The position numbers were made by a program, and so were the translations under genes. The notes under the pieces are model-generated. The model was given only the letters and a program-made list of their open reading frames with translations. It was not told the DNA's origin and made no database searches. 64,000 bases of DNA from Clostridium jeddahitimonense (GTDB lineage Bacteria > Bacillota > Clostridia > Clostridiales > Clostridiaceae), in the NCBI GenBank assembly GCA_000753455.2, contig LM994670.1:3519805-3583804 (forward strand), read 5' to 3'. Each line of letters begins with the position of its first letter. Within the stretch, counting starts at the first letter, position 1. Below, in pieces: positions 51,173 to 60,560 of this stretch.

Positions 51173-51979
51173 TTAATTTACCTGCTTTATCTTTTTTCCA
51201 TTTATATATAAATCATAAATGTGTTGTGCTTGAATTCTTTCATCCTCTCTAGGTGGTATCATATAATCATTTCCATATTTTATTTTTAAGTACTCTTTAG
51301 CCCTCCCTGGAATTTTATATCTTTTTCCTTCAAAAATAGCATAACTTGTTGGAACTAATATTTTTTTATTAAAACTTATATTTATCGCAAAGTATTCAGG
51401 ATCTATAATCCACTGTTCCTCATTTCTATTTTTAATACGTCTTTTCTTTAAGATATATTTTACTATTTTTTTGGGGAAAATAATCTTTGAAATATTCGCT
51501 ATTATTTTCTTTTCTGTTGTGAATGCATTATATTCATGACTATGTGCAGCCAATCTTCTTGATAAAAATCTATTCATTTTTTTCTCATTTTCTTTTACTC
51601 CTGAGTATGGAAATATATCTATAAATATTCCCAATTCTCCTTCTTCTATTTCTGTTATATCAATATCTTCATATCCTTTTTCTATTAAAATACTATTTTT
51701 ATATCTTAATTTTATTGGTTTAGAAAGTGCTTTGTAAAATTTAGCTTCTATCTGTAAAAGAATATCATCTGGTAATTCCTCTTTTAGTTTATCTAGTAGT
51801 AAATCTAAGTCATATTCAAATATTCCAATATCAATATCATCATCCCATGGAATAAAGCCACTATGTCTTATAGCTCCTAAGCAAGATCCGCCCTCTAACC
51901 AGTATTCTATATTATTTTTATTACATATTTTAACAAATTCATCTAGTAGATATATTTGTATCTTTCTTAATTCATCCAT
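51173..51979 (-). CDS. licD: LicD family phosphotransferase (second copy)
   Basis: The ATG at 51979 (MDELRKIQIYLLDEF, 268 aa) follows GGAGG by five bases; the ATG four codons earlier overlaps the preceding stop codon and has no site. YWLEGGSCLGAIRHSGFIPWDDDIDIGIF carries the LicD signature with DDDID. It differs widely from the 48904 copy outside this motif, so the two probably attach different groups. One of them should use the CDP-choline made by licABC. Confidence 0.83.
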   Translation of the reverse strand: MDELRKIQIYLLDEFVKICNKNNIEYWLEGGSCLGAIRHSGFIPWDDDIDIGIFEYDLDLLLDKLKEELPDDILLQIEAKFYKALSKPIKLRYKNSILIEKGYEDIDITEIEEGELGIFIDIFPYSGVKENEKKMNRFLSRRLAAHSHEYNAFTTEKKIIANISKIIFPKKIVKYILKKRRIKNRNEEQWIIDPEYFAINISFNKKILVPTSYAIFEGKRYKIPGRAKEYLKIKYGNDYMIPPREDERIQAQHIYDLYINGKKIKQVN

Positions 51980-51990
51980 TTCTACCTCCA

Positions 51991-53103
51991 TTAAAGTAAG
52001 GGTTCAAAGTATTTTTTTATTATGTTTTCCCATAAGAAATCATCTGGATAGTCAATTCTTTTTTGGTTAACTTTTACATAGTTAAATTTTTCATATATAC
52101 TTTTTAACCCCATACTTACACTATCATAATCATCATTAACTATTTCATAAAATTTATCATTTATATTTTTCAAAATATTCTCATTAGCTTTTGTTTTAGT
52201 AGCCAAGCACATCAAATTATTAACAATGTATTCATAAGTTTTGGTTGGGGGTTGTAATGTATACATATCATTGATTGGTATAAAAGCTACTCCGACAGAA
52301 CATTTTTTAAAAAGATTCACTATTTCATTATGTTCTTTAAATCCATGATACTTAATATTATATATCTTCTCTTTATCTTTAATATATTTTTCAAATTCTA
52401 TTTGTTTGATTATATCATTATATTTTCCAACTATATTTAATTCAATTTTATTATCAGTACTTTCTTCAAAAAATTTCACATATCCATTAATAAATTCTTC
52501 TATATTTCTACAATCAAATATTCCTATATATAATAGTTTAAAATCTTCTTTTTCTGTCAACAATGAGCTTGAATAAACATCTGAACCCAAAGGTAAATAT
52601 TTATACTTTTGTATTTCTAAATACTTAGCTACCTCATTATCTATTATCGTTATGTTTTCAAAACATTCAGCACGTTTTTTTAACGCTATATTTTCCTTCT
52701 TATTTTTCTTCTTATCATTAGATATATATACTGTTCTAATGTCAAAAATAAAATTAATATCTTTATAAAAAAACCTTGATACTTTATAAAATATACCTGC
52801 TCCAATCTTATCTTTTAAAAATACTGTATCTGGATTAAATCTTTTAATTTCTCGAGCTACATAACCCCAATAGCATATTAATTCTATTAGTTTCTTTAAT
52901 ATATTAATCTTTAATTTAACTTTGGTTGTATAAATAACATTATTATTTTCAAATTTTTTAAATCCTTGATCTATGCTTATTATTCTGTAGACATACTTAT
53001 CCTTTTTATTTTCTATATATTTTACATACTTAAAAAAATCAGTATTATAACCATATTGTGCTGAAGTAGCTAATAATATTTTTTTTATTTTAATCTCCTC
53101 CAT
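51991..53103 (-). CDS. Glycosyltransferase, GT-B type (low similarity)
   Basis: 370 residues. LLATSAQYGYNTDF at the N-terminus, FNPDTVFLKDKIG, LLYIGIFDCRNIEEFINGY starting the second Rossmann domain, and a late FIPINDMYTLQPPTKTYEYIVNNL with the nucleotide-sugar-binding Glu fit a GT4-like GT-B fold. Donor and acceptor cannot be predicted. Its start overlaps the end of the Wzy gene by 14 bases, which indicates translational coupling; the ribosome binding site is weak. Confidence 0.7.
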   Translation of the reverse strand: MEEIKIKKILLATSAQYGYNTDFFKYVKYIENKKDKYVYRIISIDQGFKKFENNNVIYTTKVKLKINILKKLIELICYWGYVAREIKRFNPDTVFLKDKIGAGIFYKVSRFFYKDINFIFDIRTVYISNDKKKNKKENIALKKRAECFENITIIDNEVAKYLEIQKYKYLPLGSDVYSSSLLTEKEDFKLLYIGIFDCRNIEEFINGYVKFFEESTDNKIELNIVGKYNDIIKQIEFEKYIKDKEKIYNIKYHGFKEHNEIVNLFKKCSVGVAFIPINDMYTLQPPTKTYEYIVNNLMCLATKTKANENILKNINDKFYEIVNDDYDSVSMGLKSIYEKFNYVKVNQKRIDYPDDFLWENIIKKYFEPLL

Positions 53104-54358
53104 TTATTTCATTCTCAATTAAATTTATTCCATATAAATTCAAGAAAAATATAGATATTATTGCCGGAAACTGTAAATAATTATCCAAAAATAATAAACA
53201 TATAAAGTATATATTTAACCAAAAGCTCCATTTACTTTTATTTAATTTCAATAGATTAAGTAAAGCTATTATTATAATTACTATTCCTAAAATCCCTGTT
53301 TCTCCCAAAATAGTCATAACCTCAGAAGTTGGATAATTAGCAAATCCATCTTGATATTTTTGTGATAATATGTAACTATTCCAGTATCTAACCACATAAT
53401 TATTAGTGTATTTAGATTCATTTATATATATAAATTTAGGAGCTTTTTCATAAAATTCTCCCGAAGTATTTATAGCAGCCCTACTGCTATAATTTCCACC
53501 GCCTACACCTATAATTGGAACCCATTCTACATCTTTAGTAAAATCAAAAAGTGTTGTATACATAAATTGTAATTTTCTTGGTTTTTCATATATTGGACCA
53601 TTTATACTAGAATTTATTTGATTAACTATATATGTAACATTTTCTGGTTGAATAACAGAAAATACAGTAACTAATCCAACTGTAATTATTAACATCTTAA
53701 TAAATTTAATAATTTCACCTTTTATAATTAGATTTACACAATAATTTATACATAATATACTAAAGTATATAATAGTGTGAGTTAAAGTAGAAGTTGCTAT
53801 CATAATTATCCAACATACTAATATTATTTTTTTCGACTTGCTTCTATATTCTTTATATTTTAACATTTCAAAATAGAAAAATGTAATCATACTTAAAACT
53901 ATAAATAAAATTAAAGACGATGAATATATTGATCTGAAATTATCTCCTGCAGCCATAGATATTTTAAAAGGATTTATTGTTCTAAACTTAATTACTATAC
54001 CTAAATATTGAACTATTATAATACTTATATTGATATATACAAAGTTTGTAACAAGATTAAATATATTTTTGGGTGTATATTTTTCAATAATATTAAAAAC
54101 CACTGTAGAATAGGATATTGCTGGAATATAATATAAAATATTTAGGAACCCTCTTTGAATAGATGGATCAATTATCATATTAAGAACTAAACCTAAAATC
54201 AAATATAAAATAATATATATTTGAAATTTTTTAATTCTAATTGGTATATTTTTAAATCTCCTAAAAAATACTATTAATATCCCATAAGATATAAATATAG
54301 CTTTATTACCTTCTATGGACATTAAAAATAAAAAAATCAAAGCTAATACTATATTCAT
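53090..54358 (-). CDS. wzy: Wzy-type O-antigen/capsule polymerase
   Basis: 422 residues with about eleven hydrophobic segments, and a long extracytoplasmic loop (about 255-330) between them, the usual Wzy layout. The loop contains VPIIGVGGGNYSSRAA, followed by TSEVMTILGETGILGIVIIIIALL, a motif common to Wzy/WaaL ligases and polymerases. It links repeat units outside the membrane after Wzx flipping, with chain length set by the Wzz/CpsC proteins. AAGAGGTAGCAA precedes the ATG. Confidence 0.82.
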   Translation of the reverse strand: MNIVLALIFLFLMSIEGNKAIFISYGILIVFFRRFKNIPIRIKKFQIYIILYLILGLVLNMIIDPSIQRGFLNILYYIPAISYSTVVFNIIEKYTPKNIFNLVTNFVYINISIIIVQYLGIVIKFRTINPFKISMAAGDNFRSIYSSSLILFIVLSMITFFYFEMLKYKEYRSKSKKIILVCWIIMIATSTLTHTIIYFSILCINYCVNLIIKGEIIKFIKMLIITVGLVTVFSVIQPENVTYIVNQINSSINGPIYEKPRKLQFMYTTLFDFTKDVEWVPIIGVGGGNYSSRAAINTSGEFYEKAPKFIYINESKYTNNYVVRYWNSYILSQKYQDGFANYPTSEVMTILGETGILGIVIIIIALLNLLKLNKSKWSFWLNIYFICLLFLDNYLQFPAIISIFFLNLYGINLIENEINGGD

Positions 54359-54361
54359 TTG

Positions 54362-55111
54362 CTACCTCTTAATAATTATTAGTTTAATTAATTCAACTAT
54401 AAATTTACTATTTGTTACAAAATATCTTTTCCACAATCTTTTGGGGTCGTCTATTAATCTAAACATCCATTCTAAAGAAAGGTCTTGCATCCATTTTGGA
54501 GCTCTTGGAGACACTCCTGAAATAACGTTAAAAGCACCACCCACACCTATCATTAATCCATTAACTTTATTCATACAATTATACATAAATACTTCTTGCC
54601 TTGGAGCGCCTAATGCAATCCATATATAATCTGCTTTACTACTATTTATCTCTTCTACTAACTCTTTATTCTCTTTGTCAGTTAAATCTCTAAATACAGA
54701 TGGCTTATATCCAACAATCTTCAATTTAGGATAATCTATACTTAAACTATCAATTAACTTTTTTAAATTTTCATCTGTATTGCCATAAAAATAATGCCTA
54801 TATCCGTGTTTTTCTGATACCTTAAATATCTCTTCCATTAAATCAGGTCCAGTTACCCTATCTATTTCATTCCCTTTTATCTTTCCTACAATTGAAAGTG
54901 GCTTTCCATCTGGTAATGATAAGTATGAGCTATTTTGTATATTCATATATTCTATATTCTCAGTTGCCATTATTGTTGTATGAACATTAGATACACAAAT
55001 ATAATTACCTTTTATATTTTCTAAATTGTTTGTTATTAGTTCTAAAGTTTTTTTCATATTAACACAAGCAATATTTACTCCTAAAATATTAACTTTATTA
55101 ACCTCTGACAT
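54362..55111 (-). CDS. tagA: WecG/TagA/CpsF family glycosyltransferase
   Basis: 249 residues. GNYICVSNVHTTIMATEN, SYLSLPDGKPLSIVGK and RVTGPDLMEEIFK give the TagA fold (GT26); WIALGAPRQEVFMYN and MIGVGGAFNVISGVSPRAPKWMQDLSLEWMFRLIDDPKRL complete the family signature. Members transfer ManNAc or ManNAcA onto an undecaprenyl-linked GlcNAc. Here it would add the second sugar of the repeat unit. Its start overlaps the end of the GT4 gene by 14 bases. Confidence 0.88.
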   Translation of the reverse strand: MSEVNKVNILGVNIACVNMKKTLELITNNLENIKGNYICVSNVHTTIMATENIEYMNIQNSSYLSLPDGKPLSIVGKIKGNEIDRVTGPDLMEEIFKVSEKHGYRHYFYGNTDENLKKLIDSLSIDYPKLKIVGYKPSVFRDLTDKENKELVEEINSSKADYIWIALGAPRQEVFMYNCMNKVNGLMIGVGGAFNVISGVSPRAPKWMQDLSLEWMFRLIDDPKRLWKRYFVTNSKFIVELIKLIIIKR

Positions 55112-56279
55112 TTTTTATCACCTCATTATAAATGTCATTTAATATTTCGTAATTAATCTTTGAATTATATTTCTCCTCAAAAGTTTTTTTCGCATTTTTT
55201 CCATATGTAATATAGTTTTCACTTCTACTTAAGTTATTTATTTTTTTTATAAAATCTTCTGTATTCTTTATTCCATAGTGTAATCCTACATTTTCATTTT
55301 CTACAATACTCATTCCATTTCCAATATTAGGACAAATAATAGCTGTTCCTTCACTCATAGCTTCTGCTATAACCATTGGAAATCCTTCATATATTTCACT
55401 AGTAAATACATATGCTTTAGATTTTTTTATAATTTGTAGCACATCATTATGTGATCTACGCCCTAAATATTTAATATTACTACTCTTTTTCGAATAATTT
55501 TCAACACATTTCCTTAATGGTCCATCTCCAACAATTATAAGTTTTTCAGTCTTTATCCTTGTCCACGCTTCTAATAAAAACTCAATTCCCTTCTCAGGAT
55601 CTAATCTACCAACAAACACAAAATTTTCTTTACCACCTTGCTCATTAACTTCATTCAGACTATTAGTATGAACAAAATTAGGTTTTACTGTAATTAAATC
55701 TTCTTTTATTATTTTAGTTAACTTATTTTTGTTAAATTCTGTAAGAGCTATATACTTATCAACCTTCTTATTATATGTATTTAGAATTCTATGAATCTTT
55801 AACATACTAGCTACTACTATTGTTCCAAGCCTTGAACCTCTATAACACTTATTTAATATACTCTTACCCAAGCCACATTCTAAACATTCTTCACATATTG
55901 CTCCATTCTTGTAAAACACCCCATTAGGACAAAGCAATCTAAAGTTATGAATTGTTTGTATAACTGGTACCTTTAAACTTTTAGCTGCATAATAAACCGA
56001 TGGAGAGATTATAGGAAAAGTATTATGACAATGCATAACATCTATTTTTTCTCTTTTTATTATTTTTTTTACTTCAAAGTAAGTTCTAAAATTAAATATA
56101 GTTATAAAAGGGACTAATACTTTACCTCTTAATCCTTTTATTTCGTTATTATGTCTAGTATACTCAATTACTTCATGTCCATTATCTAATAGTAATTTCT
56201 TTTCATTCTCAAATACAGTATGTTCTCCACCACCTATTTGATAAAAATTATGAACCATTAGAACTTTAGCTTTTTTCAT
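55098..56279 (-). CDS. Glycosyltransferase family 4
   Basis: 393 residues, GT-B fold. MVHNFYQIGGGEHTVFENEKKLL opens the N-terminal domain; VFVGRLDPEKGIEFLLEAW begins the C-terminal domain; AYVFTSEIYEGFPMVIAEAMSEGTAIICPNIGNG holds the EX7E nucleotide-sugar site. A cysteine cluster (CPNG...CEECLECG, about residues 118-138) is typical of a capsule GT4 subgroup. It is a retaining enzyme; the sugar added is unknown. GGAGAAAGTAGT precedes the ATG. Confidence 0.85.
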   Translation of the reverse strand: MKKAKVLMVHNFYQIGGGEHTVFENEKKLLLDNGHEVIEYTRHNNEIKGLRGKVLVPFITIFNFRTYFEVKKIIKREKIDVMHCHNTFPIISPSVYYAAKSLKVPVIQTIHNFRLLCPNGVFYKNGAICEECLECGLGKSILNKCYRGSRLGTIVVASMLKIHRILNTYNKKVDKYIALTEFNKNKLTKIIKEDLITVKPNFVHTNSLNEVNEQGGKENFVFVGRLDPEKGIEFLLEAWTRIKTEKLIIVGDGPLRKCVENYSKKSSNIKYLGRRSHNDVLQIIKKSKAYVFTSEIYEGFPMVIAEAMSEGTAIICPNIGNGMSIVENENVGLHYGIKNTEDFIKKINNLSRSENYITYGKNAKKTFEEKYNSKINYEILNDIYNEVIKNVRG

Positions 56280-56280
56280 A

Positions 56281-57405
56281 CTACTTTCTCCATATAAATC
56301 TATTAATTACATCAGTATATCCTTGAATTATATTAACAACCTTCATAGATACATTTATATCAGTATAATCATGAACCTTAACAGCCTCAGCTTCCATTTC
56401 CTTTTGCTTAGTTATAACTTCAATAGCTTGCGTTATTGAATCAAATGTAATTCCACCTAAAATCACCGAACCTTTATCTATAGCTTCTGGTCTTTCTGTG
56501 CTTGTTCTTATTGATACTGCTGGGAATCCCATGATATTTGATTCTTCTGCTAATGATCCTGAATCTGAAAGTACGCAGAAAGAATCTTTTTGAAGTTTGT
56601 TGTAATCATAGAATCCAAATGGTTTTAATTGTCTTATATTTTCGTGAAACTTAATTCCCTTTGATTCAATTCTCTTCCAACTTCTTGGATGCGTTGAATA
56701 TATAACTGGCATATTATAAGTTTCAGCAATTGCATTTAATGCATCAGTTAGACTTTTAAAGTTTTCATCATTATCTATATTTTCTTCTCTATGAGCACTT
56801 ACTAATATAAATTTACCTTTTTCTAAACCTAATCTTGCAAGTACATCACTTGAATCAATTTGTGGCATATATTTAGCAAATACTTCTGGTAATGGTGAAC
56901 CTGTTACAAAGGTATATTCTTTTCTCATCCCTTCTGATAAAAGGTATCTTCTGGCATGCTCTGTATAAGCTAAGTTAACATCTGAAGTAACATCAACTAT
57001 TCTTCTGTTGATCTCTTCAGGTACATTTTGATCAAAGCATCTATTTCCAGCTTCCATATGGAATACTGGAATTTTTAATCTCTTCGCTGCAATTGCTGCT
57101 AAGCAAGAGTTAGTATCTCCTAAGATAAGTAATGCTTCTGGTTTTTCTTTAACTAATATTTCATAAGAAGCCGCTATGATATTCCCCATAGTCTGTCCTA
57201 AGTTATCACCTACAACTCCAAGGAAATGGTCTGGTTCTCTTAATTCCAATTCTTTAAAGAATACATCATTTAATGTATAATCCCAGTTTTGTCCTGTATG
57301 AACTAATATATGATCAAAGTATTCATCACACTTTTTAATAGTTTCTGCTAATCTAATTATTTCAGGTCTTGTCCCTACTATAGTCATTACTTTTAACTTT
57401 CTCAT
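56281..57405 (-). CDS. capG: UDP-N-acetylglucosamine 2-epimerase-type enzyme (CapG/FnlC)
   Basis: The ATG at 57405 (MRKLKVMTIVGTRPEI, 374 aa) follows GGAGGTATAAGCAA; the longer frame from 57459 overlaps the capF gene. MTIVGTRPEIIRLAETIKK, LVHTGQNWDY, LILGDTNSCLAAIAAKR, HMEAGNRCFDQNVPEEINRR and VLSDSGSLAEESNIMGFPAVSIR are hallmarks of non-hydrolysing 2-epimerases. Directly after capE and capF it should be the last step to UDP-L-FucNAc (CapG/FnlC), although plain UDP-GlcNAc to UDP-ManNAc epimerisation would also suit the TagA enzyme. Confidence 0.87.
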   Translation of the reverse strand: MRKLKVMTIVGTRPEIIRLAETIKKCDEYFDHILVHTGQNWDYTLNDVFFKELELREPDHFLGVVGDNLGQTMGNIIAASYEILVKEKPEALLILGDTNSCLAAIAAKRLKIPVFHMEAGNRCFDQNVPEEINRRIVDVTSDVNLAYTEHARRYLLSEGMRKEYTFVTGSPLPEVFAKYMPQIDSSDVLARLGLEKGKFILVSAHREENIDNDENFKSLTDALNAIAETYNMPVIYSTHPRSWKRIESKGIKFHENIRQLKPFGFYDYNKLQKDSFCVLSDSGSLAEESNIMGFPAVSIRTSTERPEAIDKGSVILGGITFDSITQAIEVITKQKEMEAEAVKVHDYTDINVSMKVVNIIQGYTDVINRFIWRK

Positions 57406-57409
57406 TTGC

Positions 57410-58513
57410 TTATACCTCCAAGAAAATTGTATCTGGTTTTTCTGGCTTAAATATTTCATTAACCCACATTACAGTTACCATATCTGTTTCTCCAGTATTT
57501 ATTATGTTATGTGTATAGCCTACTGGTATATCTATAACTTCAAGCTTCTCTCCGCTTACCTTATATTCTATTATCTCTTCTGAATCTATTCTTCTAAACT
57601 GAATAATACCTTGCCCACTAACTACTAAAAACTTTTCATTTTTAGTGTGATGCCAGTGGTTACCTTTAGTTATTCCTGATTTACTTATATTAATAGAAAC
57701 TTGACCTCTATCTTCACTCTTCAAAAATTCTGTAAATGAACCTCTATTATCTACGTTCATCTTTAATGGATAACTAAATTTATCTTCTGGTAAGTAACTT
57801 AAGTATGTACTATACAGCTTTTTAGTAAATTCATCACTCATATATGGAATAATAAGTGTTTTTCTGCTTTCAACAAAACTATTTAATAAATCAACTATTT
57901 GCCCTAATGTAGCTTTATGTTCAATGTCTATGCTTGCATATCCACTTAACGAATTAGTTTCTTCCATAGTATTAATTAAACACCTAACAACATCATCAAT
58001 ATATACTAAAGTCATTTCTCTACTTGGATCAGAAATCCATACTTCTTCGCCTCTAGCAATATTATGACAGAATGTAGCCACTGCTGAATTATAGTTTGGT
58101 CTGCACCACTTACCAAAAACATTAGGAAGTCTAAATATAGTTATTCTAGCACCTGTTTCTATTTTATATTTTAATAACTCCTCTTCTGATAACTTCTTAC
58201 TTTGTCCATAAGCATTATCTAAATCTGCTTGGATTGAAGATGTTATTACTATTGGAGTATTCCTTCCATTAGCCTTTAAGAAGTCTACTATTTCTCCAGT
58301 TAATCCCGAATTACCTTCAAAAAACTCTTTTTCATCTTTAGGTCTATTAATACCAGCTAAATGAAAAATATAATCTGCCTTTAATAATCCATTTTGTAAA
58401 TCTTCTTTAGAGTTTTCTCTATCTATTAAAATTAATTCATTATTAGTTTCCTTTAATGTAGCTACTAAGTTTTTTCCTATAAACCCCTTTGCTCCAGTTA
58501 TTAAAATATTCAT
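57410..58513 (-). CDS. capF: Bifunctional CapF: NAD(P)H reductase plus cupin epimerase
   Basis: The ATG at 58513 (MNILITGAKGFIGKNL, 368 aa) follows GGGGAG and is preferred over the ATG five codons upstream. Residues about 1-240 are an SDR Rossmann domain (GAKGFIG, YGQSKKLSEE with the Tyr-x-x-x-Lys pair). Residues about 255-368 are a cupin (GITKGNHWHHTKNEKFLVVSG with metal-binding histidines, DIPVGYTHNI). This two-domain form is CapF of the UDP-L-FucNAc pathway in Staphylococcus capsules. It lies between capE and capG with gaps of only a few bases. Confidence 0.9.
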   Translation of the reverse strand: MNILITGAKGFIGKNLVATLKETNNELILIDRENSKEDLQNGLLKADYIFHLAGINRPKDEKEFFEGNSGLTGEIVDFLKANGRNTPIVITSSIQADLDNAYGQSKKLSEEELLKYKIETGARITIFRLPNVFGKWCRPNYNSAVATFCHNIARGEEVWISDPSREMTLVYIDDVVRCLINTMEETNSLSGYASIDIEHKATLGQIVDLLNSFVESRKTLIIPYMSDEFTKKLYSTYLSYLPEDKFSYPLKMNVDNRGSFTEFLKSEDRGQVSINISKSGITKGNHWHHTKNEKFLVVSGQGIIQFRRIDSEEIIEYKVSGEKLEVIDIPVGYTHNIINTGETDMVTVMWVNEIFKPEKPDTIFLEV

Positions 58514-58530
58514 CTTATTTCTCCCCATAA

Positions 58531-59577
58531 CTATACTAATTCGAAAACTTCATTAGTTCTATTAGCTAATTGTTCTAATTCATGTTGGATATATGGTAAC
58601 TGTAATAGTTTTTCTTTTACTTCTTCAACTGTTAATCTATAAGTATTATCGGAATTATACTCTTCTTGTTGTCTTCTAGCACCTTCACCTTCAGTAAAAT
58701 ATTTAGCATAATTTAAATCTCTATTATCAGCAGGAATCCTAAAGTATCTTCCCATATCTTCAGCCTTAACTAACTCTTCTTTTCCAACAAGAGTTTCATA
58801 CTCCTTTTCACCATGTCTTGCGCCTATAACTCTAATTCCTACTGGTGAATCAAATAATTCCTTTAATGCTACTGCTAAATCCATAACTGTTGAAGCTGGA
58901 GCTTTTTGAACGAATAAGTCACCTTGATTCCCATATTCAAACGCATGTAAAACTAAGTCTACTGATTCTTCAAGAGACATTAAATATCTAGTCATAGCAG
59001 GTTCAGTTAATGTTAAATCTTTCCCTTGCTTCATTAATTCAACAAATAGTGGAATAACAGATCCTCTTGAAGCCATAACATTACCATATCTCGTTCCACA
59101 GAATATCGTATCTCCTTCACCTGCAGCTCTTGCACGTGCTATCATAGCTTTTTCTGCTAAGGCTTTTGATATTCCCATTGCATTTACCGGATAAACAGCT
59201 TTATCTGTGCTTAGTAGTATACATTTTTCAACACCATTTGCTAAACATGCTTTAAATACATTATCGGATCCATCAACATTTGTTTTTACAGCTTCCATTG
59301 GATAGAACTCACATGATGGGACTTGCTTTAAAGCTGCTGCATGAAATACATAATTAACTCCTCTCATAGCATAATTAATGCTATCAAAGTCTCTTACATC
59401 ACCTATATAATATTTAACCTTATCACTTTTTATCTTTCTTCTCATGTCATCTTGCTTTTTCTCATCTCTAGAAAAAACCCTTATTTCTTTAATATCTGTA
59501 TCTATAAATCTCTTTAATACAGTATGTCCAAACGATCCTGTACCTCCTGTTATTAATAAAACTTTTCCTCTAAACAT
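58531..59577 (-). CDS. capE: UDP-GlcNAc 4,6-dehydratase/5-epimerase (CapE/FnlA)
   Basis: 348 residues of the extended SDR type. GGTGSFGHTVLKRF is the NAD-binding loop; HAAALKQVPSCEFYPMEAVKTNV and LLSTDKAVYPVNAMGISKALAEK (catalytic region with the Met replacing the usual Tyr) are exact CapE/FnlA hallmarks. First step from UDP-GlcNAc toward UDP-L-FucNAc. The acidic residues after GEKEYETLVGKEEL are typical of the family. It is followed by capF after 17 bp. AGAGGGGTTAATA precedes the ATG. Confidence 0.92.
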   Translation of the reverse strand: MFRGKVLLITGGTGSFGHTVLKRFIDTDIKEIRVFSRDEKKQDDMRRKIKSDKVKYYIGDVRDFDSINYAMRGVNYVFHAAALKQVPSCEFYPMEAVKTNVDGSDNVFKACLANGVEKCILLSTDKAVYPVNAMGISKALAEKAMIARARAAGEGDTIFCGTRYGNVMASRGSVIPLFVELMKQGKDLTLTEPAMTRYLMSLEESVDLVLHAFEYGNQGDLFVQKAPASTVMDLAVALKELFDSPVGIRVIGARHGEKEYETLVGKEELVKAEDMGRYFRIPADNRDLNYAKYFTEGEGARRQQEEYNSDNTYRLTVEEVKEKLLQLPYIQHELEQLANRTNEVFELV

Positions 59578-59606
59578 TATTAACCCCTCTTTCCTATATA
59601 ATTTAT

Positions 59607-60263
59607 TTAATGTGCATTTTTATCGCCAAACAGTACAAATACCGTTTTAAAAATTAACTTTATATCTCCCCAGAAGCTTCTTTCTTCAACATACCTAATA
59701 TCAAGCTTCATCCAATCTTCAAAATCTATATTATTTCTTCCACTAACTTGCCAATAACAAGTTAATCCTGGCTTAACATCATGTCTTCTATGCATCCAAC
59801 CTTCAAACTGCATAACTTCCTTAGGTAAGCTAGGTCTTGGTCCTACAAGGCTCATATCTCCTTTAAGCACATTTACAAGCTGTGGTATCTCATCTAAGCT
59901 TGTCTTTCTTATGCACTTACCAACCTTAGTAACTCTAGGATCATCCTTCATCTTAAACATCGGCCCAGACATTTCATTTTGAGCTGCTAGCTTTGCCTTT
60001 AATTCTTCAGCATTTATCACCATTGATCTAAACTTGTACATTTTAAACTTCTTCCCATATCTACCTACACGCTCTTGAGAAAATATCACAGGCCCTTTAG
60101 ATTCAAGTTTTATTAAAACCATAATTATCAAAAGTATTGGACTTAATAAAACTAATCCACATAATGATCCCACTATGTCTATACCCCTCTTGAAAAGTTC
60201 ATACATTCTCCTTTTTTCTACTACAATCTCACTGTCATCAATCCTATACTGTAGTTCCTCCAT
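59607..60263 (-). CDS. Initiating phosphoglycosyltransferase (WcaJ/EpsL type)
   Basis: 218 residues. A short cytoplasmic start, one re-entrant hydrophobic segment (GSLCGLVLLSPILLIIMVLIKL, about residues 33-54), then the catalytic domain: GPVIFSQERVGRYGKKFKMYKFRSM, TSLDEIPQLVNVLKGDMSLVGPRPSLP (catalytic Asp-Glu), and HDVKPGLTCYWQVSGRN. It transfers a sugar-1-phosphate to undecaprenyl phosphate to begin each repeat unit. It has no N-terminal four-helix domain, i.e. the short form. AGGGGTGTTATGTT precedes the ATG. About 700 bp of structured non-coding DNA separate it from the kinase gene. Confidence 0.9.
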   Translation of the reverse strand: MEELQYRIDDSEIVVEKRRMYELFKRGIDIVGSLCGLVLLSPILLIIMVLIKLESKGPVIFSQERVGRYGKKFKMYKFRSMVINAEELKAKLAAQNEMSGPMFKMKDDPRVTKVGKCIRKTSLDEIPQLVNVLKGDMSLVGPRPSLPKEVMQFEGWMHRRHDVKPGLTCYWQVSGRNNIDFEDWMKLDIRYVEERSFWGDIKLIFKTVFVLFGDKNAH

Positions 60264-60354
60264 AACATAACACCCCTAACATAATTTTCTAAATAATTAA
60301 AAAAATAATAAACCACTCTAAAAGTTAATAAAAATACTATAAAAAACCCCATAA

Positions 60355-60388
60355 AAAATTCCGGCATTCCCCAAAACACCGGAATTTT
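60355..60388 (-). terminator. Hairpin between the repeat array and the phosphoglycosyltransferase gene
   Basis: AAAATTCCGG and CCGGAATTTT form a 10-bp stem, and the minus strand continues TTATGGGGTTTTTTATAG. It could reduce read-through from the kinase into the biosynthetic genes. No promoter is obvious in the roughly 90 bases between it and the next start, so it is probably leaky. Confidence 0.6.
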
Positions 60389-60560
60389 AAATTAACAAAA
60401 CAAGCTTTGTTTCCCATACATAACTTATTTAAAATTCCTTTTCTCATCTTTTATTTACATACGTTACATATATGAAAATTTTTCCCTATAAAAACATCAT
60501 ACTCCGTCAAAGCTATTCCCAAACCTTCAACAAATCCACACCACTTATCTTAAGTATTCA

